Assembly (NCBI GenBank): GCA_905221605.1
Contig: CAJNDS010000432.1
Location: forward strand, 78,155-142,154
DNA from: Symbiodinium natans
Lineage: Eukaryota > Sar > Dinophyceae > Suessiales > Symbiodiniaceae
Reading direction: 5' to 3'
DNA: 64,000 nt
A program made the position numbers and the translations under genes. Of this stretch, positions 1-9,678 are shown piece by piece (position 1 is the stretch's first letter; every line of letters begins with the position of its first letter). Below the pieces are notes generated by a model, which made no database searches, was not told the DNA's origin, and saw only the letters and a list, made by a program, of their open reading frames with translations.

Positions 1-1
1 G

Positions 2-132
2 CTTGGTCACGTGGAGAATCGCCGGAATGTCGACATGAAGGCTGCGTTGGGCACAGTGGCGCAGTGGGCATGGATTACCGACAGCAAAGTGCTGAACGGA
101 CGCAGGTCTCACGCGAAGTGCGAGAATCCATA
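2..132 (+). CDS. partial terminal exon, unknown protein
   Basis: An open frame enters from the left edge and reads about 43 codons (LGHVENRRNVDMKAALG..., ...WAWITDSKVLNGRR) before a TAA at 130-132. Amino-acid usage is balanced and looks coding, but the piece is too short to assign to a family. It may be the last exon of a gene lying mostly outside the window, or an exon that is spliced before the stop. Confidence 0.35.
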
Positions 133-225
133 AGCTGCAGCAGGCAACCAGAGAGCGAGAGAAACATGCAGAGGCATGCAGAGGTTCCCAGGTCCACATG
201 TTTGGAGTAGTGCCGGAGAATTCAG

Positions 226-300
226 GCCATTCTCGATCACGACGAGGCTGGATATGTCGGATATGTGAGCGTGACAGACATGTTGCACGACGTTGGGATG
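226..300 (+). CDS. exon with CBS-domain motif
   Basis: After an acceptor-like TTCAG at 221-225 the frame reads AILDHDEAGYVGYVSVTDML followed by HDVGM. This matches the core of a CBS domain (strand 'D.dG.yvGyvsv.Dml'), an adenosyl-ligand-binding regulatory module normally found in tandem pairs. A GT lies at 301. Only half a CBS motif is visible; the partner motif and the catalytic or channel domain it might regulate were not found. A frame at 1165-1245 ending in ...ELLKSNAAEDS plus stop may be the last exon of the same gene, but that link is a guess. Confidence 0.45.
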
Positions 301-840
301 GTCAAGTTTTCTCAGGAGCGGCTGGCATCCATTGCTTTGGGAACTTTCCCTTTGTTGGGTGCTCGAGGCTCACACAAGCTGCTATGGGGGGCCCTTGTCT
401 GCAGACCTGGAATTCCGAAGATTGACAGGGCAAGCAGTTTTGCCAGTACCTCCTCTGCCTGCGGAGGGCTTGAGGCATCTTTCGGCAGTGAGGAAATACG
501 CGTTGTTGCCCAAGCTCGCGTGACTTGATATAGGATGGCCTTGCCACAGCGACTCCGGCTTGCCACATCCAACAAGATTGCGAAGGGATCGACAAGGCAG
601 TTGTATCAAGTTGTGTTTCAGGTCACGGATGCCTTAGTTTTCGTGCAACAGGTATGAGCTGATGGAAAGCCAAGTACGTGCTGCTGAGGCTCCCGTTCTG
701 AGTCCTGAGTTCTTCGTGTGCTCTCAGAAAAAAGAATATGCCCCCAGGTGCGCGACCTACCATTGCGACATGCCGCAGTGGAGGCCTTGGACAGCTTCGA
801 TTCCTTCGACGCCTCTTGGATTGCACACATGGGGGGAGGG

Positions 841-930
841 GTTTTCCGAAAACAGGGGTACCCTTCTTGGGGGTCCCTTTAAGGGGACTCTTTTCCATCT
901 GGGGGATAAACGGGGTGCCCCTATTTCGCA
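841..930. repeat. dispersed repeat family, copy A
   Basis: A stretch reading TTCCGAAAACAGGGGTACCC, then GGGGGTCCCTTTAAGGGG and ending near ACGGGGTGCCCC. It aligns by eye over about 85 bases with 47945-48035 (copy D), and more loosely with 5690-5780, 23320-23425 and 49165-49270. It sits outside recognised exons, so it is probably an intronic or intergenic dispersed element. Confidence 0.55.
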
Positions 931-1164
931 TCTTCGCCCAGTCACACAACGTGTAATGATGCGTGGTGTCAGGCTGTCATGCCGCAAGGGCCAGGCCACA
1001 GCAGACACTCTTGTGCCACGTGTGCACGACTTCGAAAATGTTTAGAACTCGGTCTTGTCAGGCACCATCTTTCCGAAGCCACCGTACGAGCTGAAGCGAG
1101 CGTGCCACACGACACAGGAGAGTGTTTTTCTGAGCGTTCTCGAGTTTGGAGTTGCGACTCGTTT

Positions 1165-1245
1165 TTTGGGGGACGGGGGTGCGACGAGGACATCCTGCAA
1201 AGGGCCAGCGAGCTGCTGAAAAGCAACGCTGCCGAGGACTCATGA
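1165..1245 (+). CDS. possible terminal exon, unknown
   Basis: The frame reads GCDEDILQRASELLKSNAAE plus DS and a TGA at 1243-1245. The amphipathic helical pattern and acidic C-terminus look like the end of a protein. It could close the gene that carries the CBS exon upstream, but no splice chain was traced. Confidence 0.35.
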   Translation, partial: FGGRGCDEDILQRASELLKSNAAEDS

Positions 1246-1365
1246 AGCATCACTGTCGAAACATAGAAATATCAGACAGGGGAGACAGGAATGAGACAGA
1301 ACCATCGCCACATAGCAGAACGAAACATGTACAAATGTTTTTGTCTGTTAGCACACTCCCCAAGC

Positions 1366-1366
<1 letters not shown>

Positions 1367-1424
<58 letters not shown>

Positions 1425-1548
1425 GTGTGTGTGTGGTGGGTGGGGGTGGGTGGGTGGGTGGGTGGTGGGTGTGGTGGGTGTGTGCGCGTGCGCGTGCGCG
1501 TGCGCGTGCGCGTGCGTATACATAGCATGGGTGTGTGTGTGTGTGTGG
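1367..1548. repeat. compound TG / G-rich / CGTGCG tract
   Basis: (TG)n runs from 1367 to about 1422. Then come several runs of three or more G separated by T (about 1435-1475), then repeated GCGTGC up to 1515, then a second short (TG)n at about 1529-1547. Reading frames through it (poly-Cys/Val, or Thr/His on the other strand) are repeat artefacts. Confidence 0.95.
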
Positions 1549-2720
1549 CAAAGTTTACAGAGAACCTTGTTGCGCTTCGCATGGTCAGTCACAGATTTGT
1601 ATTTCTGAACCGTGCGTTATTCGCTCGTTGGAATACGTTCCTGTACGGTTGCCGTAATCTGCTACTTTGCCAGTCATGTCAGCCTCCAGCAACATGGCAG
1701 ATCCTTTTATGCCTTAGGGTCGAGGCTTACCGTCCTGCAGGGTAGCCTGGGGAGCGCATGACCCTCATTCATGCGTCAGTGTGACACTTGCGAATGTTGA
1801 GGACCGATGGATTCCTCTGGCGTGGCGCATGGCTTCAGCCGCCTATTACGCTGCTTGGGCCGAAAAAAAGGCCTGACAGGGCCAAGCCTGCCGAAGCGAA
1901 GCACCATTCAAAGCACCAAGGCAGAGCCGGAGGAGGTCCTCCGCATCGCACGCCCGGGGTCTCGGATGATTCTTGGGTCTCAGGGCGTTTCCGCAGCCTC
2001 TCGTGAGTCTCGTCGCACCAAATCATTCGTGGTGTGCTTTCTAATCTTTCTAGGCGTCCCGGACAATGTGAGGTCTTTTGGCTCAACTGGCCCGGAAGCA
2101 ACACGGCTTTACTGCTGCCACCAAGAAGGCGCCCGGACCGCACTCCATGGGCGTCATCTTACAATTGCCAATATAGGTTGGACTGGGAACAAGCCCTGAA
2201 CAACGAAGCCTGCTCTGATCACAGGTCTTTAGCACGTCTGCCACGTTTACGTTTCAGACAGGGGACATACAACTTGTGCTCTTAAATTTGGTGTTCAAGT
2301 TTCTTCTCGGTACTTTATGCAAAGCTTGACCGAAGCTTTCAAAGCTGCACGGCCGCGGACTTCTCGCATTGATCCACAAAGAGGAGGTGTCCGTGAGATG
2401 CTTGTCATATCTCACTACAGGTATATACGGTACAAGCTGTGGAAAGGCATGCGAAAGGAAAAAGGCTTCTTCAAAGTTCAAAGCACCCAAATACCGGATG
2501 AAGGATTCTTCTTCTTTGCCGAAAGAGATGTCTGAAACTGCAGCGTCGCAGCCCTCCATGCCGGGGATGGGGAGGATTTTTGGCAGATGGCCAACTCTGC
2601 GCTGCACTCCCTGACGCACCGCTTGAAGGAGACATGCAGGGGTTAGTTGAAGGGTGTAGGGTTGGGATGTTCCCCCTTATACCACATCCCAAGTTTAGGG
2701 AGTTTCAGGGGAATCCGTGT
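1549..2720. other. no recognised gene; weak open frames
   Basis: No family is recognised. Two frames have passable coding character: 1807-2199 (+), which begins with an ATG and reads MDSSGVAHGFSRLLRCLG..., and 2369-2614 (+), rich in Lys/Ser. Either could be an exon, but neither has a partner or clear splice context. Confidence 0.25.
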
Positions 2721-2721
2721 G

Positions 2722-3290
2722 CATGAGTGCGAGGAGCTCGGCGTGGAGCTGCTCATCGACATCTTCGAGTCGATGGGTGAGATGCGGTTTGGGAGCCAGG
2801 CCATGTCAACTGTGTCCTCGTTCCAGAGGGTGCTTGTGAAGCAGTCTAGAAGGTCGAAGGTCCTCCCCCCGATGTGCTTTGAGGCCTTCTTGGACTCGCT
2901 GTTGATGCAGCTCTTGGCCTGCCATCGTCAAGACCACGAGGCCATGGCCGGGTCCGGAGTGGCTTCGCCACAACTGCGCCCTTCAGGTGCCCACGGCGCA
3001 GCAGGCGGTCCGCCTCTGCAGTTCCCTGGCGCAGATGCAGCGCGATCCCCAGCGTGCCGGCGGGAGTGGCGGGGCCCGCCGCGGCGAGCGCGACTCGGCG
3101 CCCTCCTCCCCGCTGAGCGGCCTGGGCTCCCGGCGCCGAGGAGCGCACAACGCAACGGAGCTTTCGACCTTCCTGAGGGTTCAGAAGGAAGATGTTCAAG
3201 CGGGCAATGTTCGGGTGTGCATCTGTCGTGCCGACGGCTACGCTATTGAGCCCTTGGTGGGTACGGATGCACCTTCCAGGAGCCGCGAAC
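2722..3290 (+). CDS. unrecognised gene, two frames joined by intron or shift
   Basis: From about 2722 one frame reads VHECEELGVELLIDIFESMG... to ...LLACHRQDHEAMAG near 2950, with good acidic/hydrophobic periodicity. From about 2960 the next frame continues as coding: ...LRHNCALQVPTAQQAVRLC..., a Gly/Arg/Ser-rich stretch, then RVQKEDVQAGNVRVCICRAD... to about 3290. The change of frame within some 20 bases means either a missed very short intron or a frameshift. The opposite-strand frame here is a GC-driven shadow. Function unknown. Confidence 0.45.
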
Positions 3291-3539
3291 ATGAGCGGCT
3301 TGCATCGCAGAGCCCTCAGCATGGGAGTCCATGGGATCCATGCGGTTGAACTCGCAAGCTTCGAGCAAACGGAGGAGTCTCAGCTCTGCAGAACCAACAG
3401 ATCTTGGCCATCCTGCCTGCGCCTGAGTGGAGAGACTTCCATGCTTTTTTGCATGGTCATGATCGGAGGGGCTCTGATCAGCAATCAGCAGCCCTTTCCC
3501 TCCTCGAATGTTTGTCAGACAAAAAGGCAAAGCAAAACA

Positions 3540-3835
3540 AATCGAACACACGAGCACACAAACACACAAACCTACCTACCTGCGCGCGCACACGCACACA
3601 CAGACACACAAACCTACCTACCTGCGCGCACGCGCGCACATGCACACGCGCCTGCGCACACGCACCCACCCATGCACGCAGGCATGCACGCACACTCACT
3701 CACTTACTCACTCACACTCGCACTCTCGCACTCTCGCACTCTCGCACTCTCGCACTCACACTCACGCTCTCGCACTCTGACACTCACACTCACACTCGCG
3801 CTCTCACACACTCACATTCTCGCTCACACATCTGC
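3540..3835. repeat. CA-rich and CACTCTCG-type low-complexity array
   Basis: The stretch begins with ACACA-rich sequence containing two copies of a segment around CAAACCTACCTACCTGCGCG (near 3568 and 3609). It passes through ACGCA-type runs into repeated CTCGCACT and CTCACACT units. Overlapping open frames (Thr/His or Leu/Ser/His repeats) are artefacts. Confidence 0.9.
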
Positions 3836-5811
3836 ATGAACGAATCTGGATTTGCGGCATTCGGCTGCTGTTTGAGTGTGTTTGTTGCATGTCAGAAGTT
3901 GCTGCAAAAGGGGGCTGATGGTTTAGGAACCTGAGAAATGTGAGAGAGGGGAGCAAGGAGGTCCAGTTGGGCGGTCTCGATGCCTGGGCCGAGGCAGCAG
4001 AGAGCACAGCCTCAGGAGGATCAAGCCGAAGCAGCTTCAGCCGAGGCTGATGAGTTCCATTCAGTTGCGCAACTTTGTGAGAATTTGACTTTTGCGGATC
4101 CTGGCACAGCGAGTGCAGGAGATGGCAAAGGACGATAGCTCCCACAGATAGACTTTCCTAGACTTGGAGACTCTCGAAGAGAACTCTTCAAGGAAGCTTT
4201 CCCCTAGCACAGTCAGCAAACAGTGCTGATGTTGCTTCCGTCCGTGCGCTGGAATAGGGTGATGCGTGTCAACGACCTTGATCAGAGCCAGGGAGTAGCA
4301 CCAAGACAGGGAAGCAACACGAAGAACGCCTCCCGAAATCTCCAAAGAGCGAGCCTTCAGGAGGCACTGTTCCGTTTAAATGCGGGACATAAAAAGGCGG
4401 AGCAGAGCGGAGTCAGCCGAGCTGCAGGAGGCCCGCGAGAATGCCGCAGACTCGCAGCACACCGCAGCACCTACGCAGAATCCCGCTTCAGGTTCCCTTG
4501 CCGACGATCCACATACTGTAGTAACCATCGACAGCGCGCTTCACGCTGGTGTGTGTGCAACTGTTGAATCAGTCCTCGCACTTTGACCCTTCTGCGCACA
4601 GCGATATGCTGCGGTAGGCTGATAATGTGCACCTTGTACAACGATTGAAGCAAACGCCATGTAAACCAAAGCATGGGAGATCGACAGCCAAGGTTTGCAG
4701 TCTTAGAGAGCATAGCTCTGCGATGCTGTGGCCATGTGGCCATGCACTCCCAGTCTCGGGTGGCGACCTGTGACATGCTCAGGCTTCCGCGCTCAAAAAT
4801 CAGAATCATAGTGCAGTAAGAAGGCATGCAGGGCACGACAGAGCATGACTCGAGTCGAGTCTTGTGGAGGAAAGCGTCGCCTAAAGATGGGCAGCTCGCC
4901 TATACTAGTGAAGATGTGGAGGCCCGGCAATGACATTGGGCCGTGCTCTTGAATCAAAGGTCGGAGATCGCCCGGGTGTACTTGGCCACCTGGCGCGCGC
5001 ACGGCTCACTGTTGTTGAGGACATTCGTGGGTCGGAGGGAAGAGAAGCCATGAGAAGCTTTGCCCAGCCGTCGTACGATGGCAGGACGGAGGCCGTCGTC
5101 GCACCTGATTCTACGCCGGAGGACGAGGAGGTCACACCGATGAATCTTGCGACTTTTCCTTGCCTTCCGGTAGCTGGGCTGAGGCTCTACAACAACAGAT
5201 TCAGCGCTGGTGGTCTCAGGATGTTAAAGTGTCCATGCTCGTTCTTGGTTGAGGAGTTCGATTCAGAGAGTGGCCTGAGGCTTCACTTCTTTCCTGGAGT
5301 CAGGACAGCGCCGCTTCGTTGCCGACTGAGTCTTCGTAAGTCTTGCATCATGTGTTTAAGTCTTGCCTTGAAGCAGAGCTAAACTCCAAGATTGTCGCCG
5401 AAAATGACACCAACCCAGAAGAGCTGCACCCTTGGGGAAAGCAAGTTTGCAGGATACAGACAGAATCGTGATTGTTGGTCAGCTGGCCATGCAAACTTAG
5501 GCGCAGCCTATGTGCTTTCATCAGCTTCGGGCCGGCTAACCTGAGTACAGTATGCCAGTTGAGCAATGTCAGAAGTGTGACCGCGCAAGTGCTTTCCACG
5601 AGGCCAAGCTACACTCGCGACGGCTTTGGAGAGGCAGAAGCGAAGTCTTGGGGGAGGATCTTTCCAGAACATGTATGGGTGTTTCCTCAATTATGGGTAC
5701 CTTACTCGGGCTCAGAGCTCGGCCTATTTGGGGGTTTAGATGGAGGTCCTCCTATTTTCGTAAACCCCCACATAGAGCATCCTGAGGAGAGCGTCTGCAA
5801 AACGTGTCAAG
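3836..5811. other. no recognised gene; weak open frame 4930-5382
   Basis: No family recognised. The frame at 4930-5382 (+) has an acidic central part (APDSTPEDEEVTPMN) and could contain an exon of the GNAT gene just downstream, but no GNAT motif is visible in it. 5690-5780 holds a dispersed-repeat copy. Confidence 0.3.
5690..5780. repeat. dispersed repeat family, copy B (weak)
   Basis: Contains GGGTACCTTACTCGGG, TATTTGGGGGTTTAGA and TATTTTCGTAAACCCCCA. These share the GGGTACC and TTTCG/GGGG words of copies A and D but with lower similarity. Assignment by eye only. Confidence 0.35.
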
Positions 5812-5905
5812 GTGATGCAGCTCTTTGTGCACCCCGCCTCCCAGCGCCGCGGAGTGGGGACCAAGCTCCTGCAAGCGGCGTGCGAAGCTTGGGAAAGAAG
5901 ACTGA
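5812..5905 (+). CDS. GNAT-family N-acetyltransferase exon
   Basis: After GTCAAG (AG at 5810-5811) the frame reads VMQLFVHPASQRRGVGTKLL followed by QAACEAWERR. This is GNAT motif A: a beta strand ending in V.P..., then the acetyl-CoA pyrophosphate loop Q/R-x-x-G-x-G/A (QRRGVGTKLL) and the following helix. The family transfers acetyl from acetyl-CoA to amines or proteins; the substrate cannot be told. The rest of the fold must be in other exons. A frame at about 6236-6280 reading GNPANRVYEQAL resembles the motif-B end ('N..A...Ye..GF') and may be the next exon. The telomere-like array 5914-6088 would then lie in the intron. Confidence 0.6.
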
Positions 5906-5913
5906 AGCAACGC

Positions 5914-6088
5914 TCTAAACCCTAAACCCTAAACCCTAAACCCTAAACCCTAAACCCTAAACCTTAAACCCTAAACCCTAAACCCTACACCCCAAACCCT
6001 AAACCCTAAACCCTAAACTGCACCCCCAAACCCTAACCCTTAACCCTGAACGCTAAACCCTAAACCCTAAACCCTCTCAAACCCTAAA
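5914..6088. repeat. interstitial telomere-like array (CCCTAAA)n
   Basis: About 24 mostly intact CCCTAAA units on the + strand, with scattered variants (CCTTAAA, CCCTACA, CCCCAAA). It starts within about 20 bases of the GNAT coding block. This is the plant-type telomere unit TTTAGGG on the other strand. Confidence 0.95.
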
Positions 6089-6235
6089 TACCCCGCTGAT
6101 TGAGGTGGCAGGAGCTTCGGGGCCAGCCGTGGTCAAGAATGGGCTGCCATGTATGGTCCTAGCCTTATCTGAGTCAAGCCTCTTGCTTTGCATATTTTGT
6201 CAGCTCGTATAAATCTATTGTTGGGTTCCGACAGG

Positions 6236-6300
6236 TGCACGAAAGGCAACCCTGCCAATCGTGTTTACGAGCAGGCTCTTCACAGTTCAGCGATTCGCGA
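6236..6300 (+). CDS. possible second GNAT exon
   Basis: After an acceptor-like CGACAG|G the frame reads CTKGNPANRVYEQALHSSAI. 'NPANRVYEQ' resembles the N..A..lYe segment near the C-terminal end of GNAT domains. Short and uncertain; it relies on its position downstream of the motif-A exon. Confidence 0.3.
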
Positions 6301-6912
6301 TTGCAGATCTGTGCCAATCTGTCAATCTAGCAAGGCAGGCTGGTTCCGAACCGGCAAGGAGAAGAGCACCGGGCTGATCATGCAAGGGCTTGTCACGCCA
6401 AGTACCAGGTTGATGGCGGTTTTCATGCATTGACAATTTGACCATGACCAACGGTTTTTTCGTCCGTGCGATGCCGCCGCTAGAAGCGTGCCCTCCTTGT
6501 CTGAGGTTTGAAACCGACCCTGAGCAAGGAACCAGTCGTCCGAAGCCAAGAGTTGCATGAGGCGTCACGCATTTGACCGAAGCAACAGAATCAGTAAAAT
6601 GTTGCCAGTGATAGTGTGCTTTTTGATGGAACTCCAATCCTTCAAGTGCAAGCGATCGCTGCCTTGCAGTATTCAGCAATACCCAGCCCATCTTGAATGG
6701 CGAGACTTCAGGTTCTTTTGTACCCATCGTGACATGCATATTAGGCATGAAAGGCTGCAGCCTCCGCAAGGCTCTGTCCGCGGCTGCCATGGGTTGTAAC
6801 AAGATGGTCGTTACAGACGTTCATAAGTCGCTCACATGCAACCCTACTGGCCCTACCGATGAGCGGTTTATGTGGGTGAGGATTGCTTCTCACTCTTGGT
6901 GACCGTTGGACG
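6301..6912. other. no recognised gene
   Basis: Short frames occur on both strands (for example 6287-6802 minus and 6557-6799 plus) without family similarity, splice context or clear coding bias. Nothing further is seen. Confidence 0.3.
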
Positions 6913-7053
6913 ATGGAGTTCGGCCCAGGAGGTGGAGGAGTACCAAGCGCCGGAGCCGGAGAAGTGCCAACGCGTGGACCTTTGGAGGCTTCGGACCGTG
7001 ATCGCGTGGCGAGAGTACTCGAGTCTTCAACGTTTAAGCTTCCAAAGCTGTAA
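6913..7053 (+). CDS. small ORF, 46 residues, unknown
   Basis: The frame begins with an ATG and runs MEFGPGGGGVPSAGAGEVPT, then RGPLEASDRDRVARVLESS and a basic end before TAA. It has a Gly-rich start and a charged helix, and looks coding. It could be a first exon or a small gene. No family is recognised. Confidence 0.3.
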   Translation: MEFGPGGGGVPSAGAGEVPTRGPLEASDRDRVARVLESSTFKLPKL

Positions 7054-7249
7054 CCATACGCGCTGCACCGTATCGCCAGTACTTCCTGGTGGTCTTTAGG
7101 GTCCGAGCCTTGGAGACCTCTTCATTCAATGCAGCAGCTGCCGGGCTCTGGGGGTGGGTTTTGTTCTTGTGCAAGGTCTGCAAGCTAGGTAGCTAGGTCT
7201 GCTCAGCAGTTTTGTGCAGCCTCTGAGGTTAGCCATGGGGATTCTGGTG

Positions 7250-7365
7250 AGCGCCTTTTGCATGAAGGCCTGAGCCAAGTCGCCAGCCTTGTACACAAAA
7301 TCCTGCACAGCCCAGAACCCAGTCTCGAGGCTCGCGCGGCTCCAGCGACCCGATCTGATTGCTTC
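7250..7365 (+). CDS. possible exon with amphipathic helix, unknown
   Basis: The frame reads ERLLHEGLSQVASLVHKILH followed by SPEPSLEARAAPATRS. It runs straight into a short telomere-like tract (7366-7386), which is followed by an acceptor-like TCTGCAG near 7402. The minus strand is also open here (FVYKAGDLAQAFMQKAL), so the strand is not certain. Confidence 0.3.
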
Positions 7366-7386
7366 TAGGGTTTAGGGTTTAGGGTT
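7366..7386. repeat. short interstitial telomere-like tract (TTTAGGG)
   Basis: About three units of TAGGGTT sit between a coding-like block and an acceptor-like site. Orientation is opposite to that at 5914-6088. Confidence 0.85.
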
Positions 7387-7402
7387 CTGTCTGCAGGCAG
7401 CC

Positions 7403-9536
7403 TTGCAGCGCCCAGGCCTTACACCTCGACCAAACATGTGACGTTGTGTAGCAGGCATGGAGCGCCCAGCGTAGTGGAGGCATTCATGTGACCCGTTGTG
7501 CACACACCCTGGTGGGCTGCAGCGCTCGATGACTGAGGCCGGAGCCCGTGATGGGACTCGACAGTTGCAATGTGCTATGTGCAGGGCCTTTCCGACAGGG
7601 TAGTCCGTAGTCCGTAGCCCAGTGAGCAGTCGGAGATCGCGGACAAGGTCGCGGATGAGTCGTCGAATGGCTGCCCAATGAACGGCAAGCTGCTTCTCGG
7701 AGCTTCTCGCAGCAGTGCCACACTGTGGTACACGGACGTGGCCTTCAAGTCCTGGAAACCCAGGATTGACGCCATTTTCCCACAATGCCAAAAAGCTAAA
7801 GTGCCCAGAAAGCCCACCAAATCTGGGAACACCCCAAGTTTCGCCCTTTAATTTAAAGTGGAAACATACACACTCACACACCATCGCATTTGTTATTGCG
7901 AAAGCACCCCCTCAAACTTGAGGGTAGCCTTTCGTTTAGTACCCAGCGTAAGCTGATCTGTGCTAGGGGGCTTGGGGGGGAACCCCATTTTGGGAGCAAT
8001 TTTCGGTCCGGATTTCGTGGCTAGTCCCGGCGGTGTGCTGGGTTTTGGGGCTTGGTCCGCTGGGCCTTTTTGCCAGCAGCTTCCCTGGCGGCATAACGAG
8101 GGCCCGATGCGCGGGTGCTGGGGCTCCCTGCGGGTGGGGGAGGGAATCGGAGCGCATTTGGCTGGCAACAAGTGTCCCCACTAGTCTCACCAGCTCCCCT
8201 CTCCTGAATATCCGATCTACTGCACATTGAAGCCCTGAGCTTTCGCCCCCCCCCCCCCTCCCCCGTGGGCGCCAGTTGACGGTCATCTATCTTGGATTAT
8301 CTTGGGTTATCTAGGTGCTGTGGTGGTTTTCCAAGGCCTGTCCCACAAAACTGGCTCAAGAAAATCGTTGAAACATAAGCATACAGCCTGTTGGCTATCG
8401 CCAAGCGCACAACAAAGCGTGCTGTCTCATGTCAACACGATATGATGGCCCAGCTGGTCCTGAACCCGATTCAGAAACCTGCCCAGCTGGCGACAGACAT
8501 GTTGCAACAAGCAGGAGATTACAAAGTAGCTTACTGGCCATGATGGATGGCAGCAGCACATCTTTGCTAGGCACCGTGCAGAGTTGCATGTTTTCGCTAC
8601 CAGGTTTCTGCGCCATGCCTCTTATGGTATGGGCTTACCGCGCTCCAATAGCAAATGCATATTCTTGCATTGAGGTGGCTGCCCGAGCTCCACATGTGAG
8701 ATCAACGCGGACACAAGCTTCGTGCTCCCAGTTCGGCCATGCGCCGTGCCACGGCGAGTAGGGAGCGGAAAGCAAGTTGATGAGCGCTTCTGGCCGTCCA
8801 GTTCCCTTGCAGGCGGGAAATATGAACTGAACGGCACTTGGATCATGTTTTGGGTCCCGGACGGTACTCCGGGCTGTCGGGTGCAAGGCCTGTGCCTGGG
8901 GGCGGCCGGTGTCGCTACAAAGCGCTGCTGCCCCAGTGCTCCAAAAACACTGGTGTTTAGTTTGGTGTTCAAGATTCAAGGGCTGCAACACACTACGGCC
9001 CTAAAAGATAGTTCGGTTTCGCTCCATAAGACATGTTCGTTTCTTTCAGGTGGTCGTCGACAGCTCCAGAGAAGACTTGTGCCTCGGCTGTTAAGGATCT
9101 CGTTGTGTAGAGCTATTGTGGGCTCCACTACGAATGATCTTTGATCATTCTATGGCCTTTCTCACCCTTCCGGCTGTGCATTGTGCAAAACTTTGGGGCT
9201 TGAAGCCGGGCCTGATCCAAGGACCAGACGCATTCCCTCATGCTCTCAGCTAGTCCCATAGCTGCACCACGCTGTACCTCCTACAATGCATAGCATGGCT
9301 TGGGTGTTGTGCGGTGGGCCTTGAGGTATGCTGCCTGAGGGCGCCTTGGTCAAGGAAGGGCGCAGTGCACCTGGAAGGCCTGGAGAGGGAAGATTGGCAT
9401 AGGATGCACTCTGCTGAGCTCTGCTGTTCCTGAGGCTAGGCTATTCGCAGGTTTATGCGGATGAGGACGAGGATGAGGCGCGAGCATAATTACCAGAGAA
9501 GCGAAACTGTTTACCTTCTTAAACTGGACGGCCCAG
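7403..9536. other. no recognised gene; one small ORF 8442-8543
   Basis: At 8442-8543 a frame begins with two ATG codons and reads MMAQLVLNPIQKPAQLATDM to ...KVAYWP and a stop. It has coding character but is only 33 residues. 7960-8230 is G- and C-rich. No family was recognised in the stretch, although a first exon of the G3E GTPase gene may be hidden here. Confidence 0.3.
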
Positions 9537-9678
9537 GAAGAAGGTCCTGTGACAACCATCCTAGACTTCAACAATACTGAGGAGCGCCTTGAACGAATCA
9601 AGGACTGGAGAGCTGTTGCCCCGTCCCTTCCCCCCCCCATCTGCGTGGACAGCCTGTTAGGATGTAACAAGAACGCCG
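9537..9678 (+). CDS. G3E GTPase exon: N-terminal strand and start of P-loop
   Basis: The acceptor is GGCCCAG (ends 9536). The frame reads EEGPVTTILDF... to SLPPPICVDSLLGCNKNAG with the last codon split; the donor is CGCCG|GTTACG. Joined to the next exon this gives LLGCNKNAGKTS. The family normally has GFLGAGKTT, so about four residues are extra between the first Gly and AGKT. Confidence 0.65.

Noticed and set aside
1146-1745. 199-codon + frame with poly-Cys/Val core, and Thr/His frames on the minus strand
   Set aside because: Produced by the TG and CGTGCG repeats; no coding character outside the repeat.
2073-2087. TTTTGGCTCAAC, resembling the end of the dinoflagellate spliced leader
   Set aside because: Only the last eleven bases match and the preceding part of the leader is absent; expected by chance at this length.
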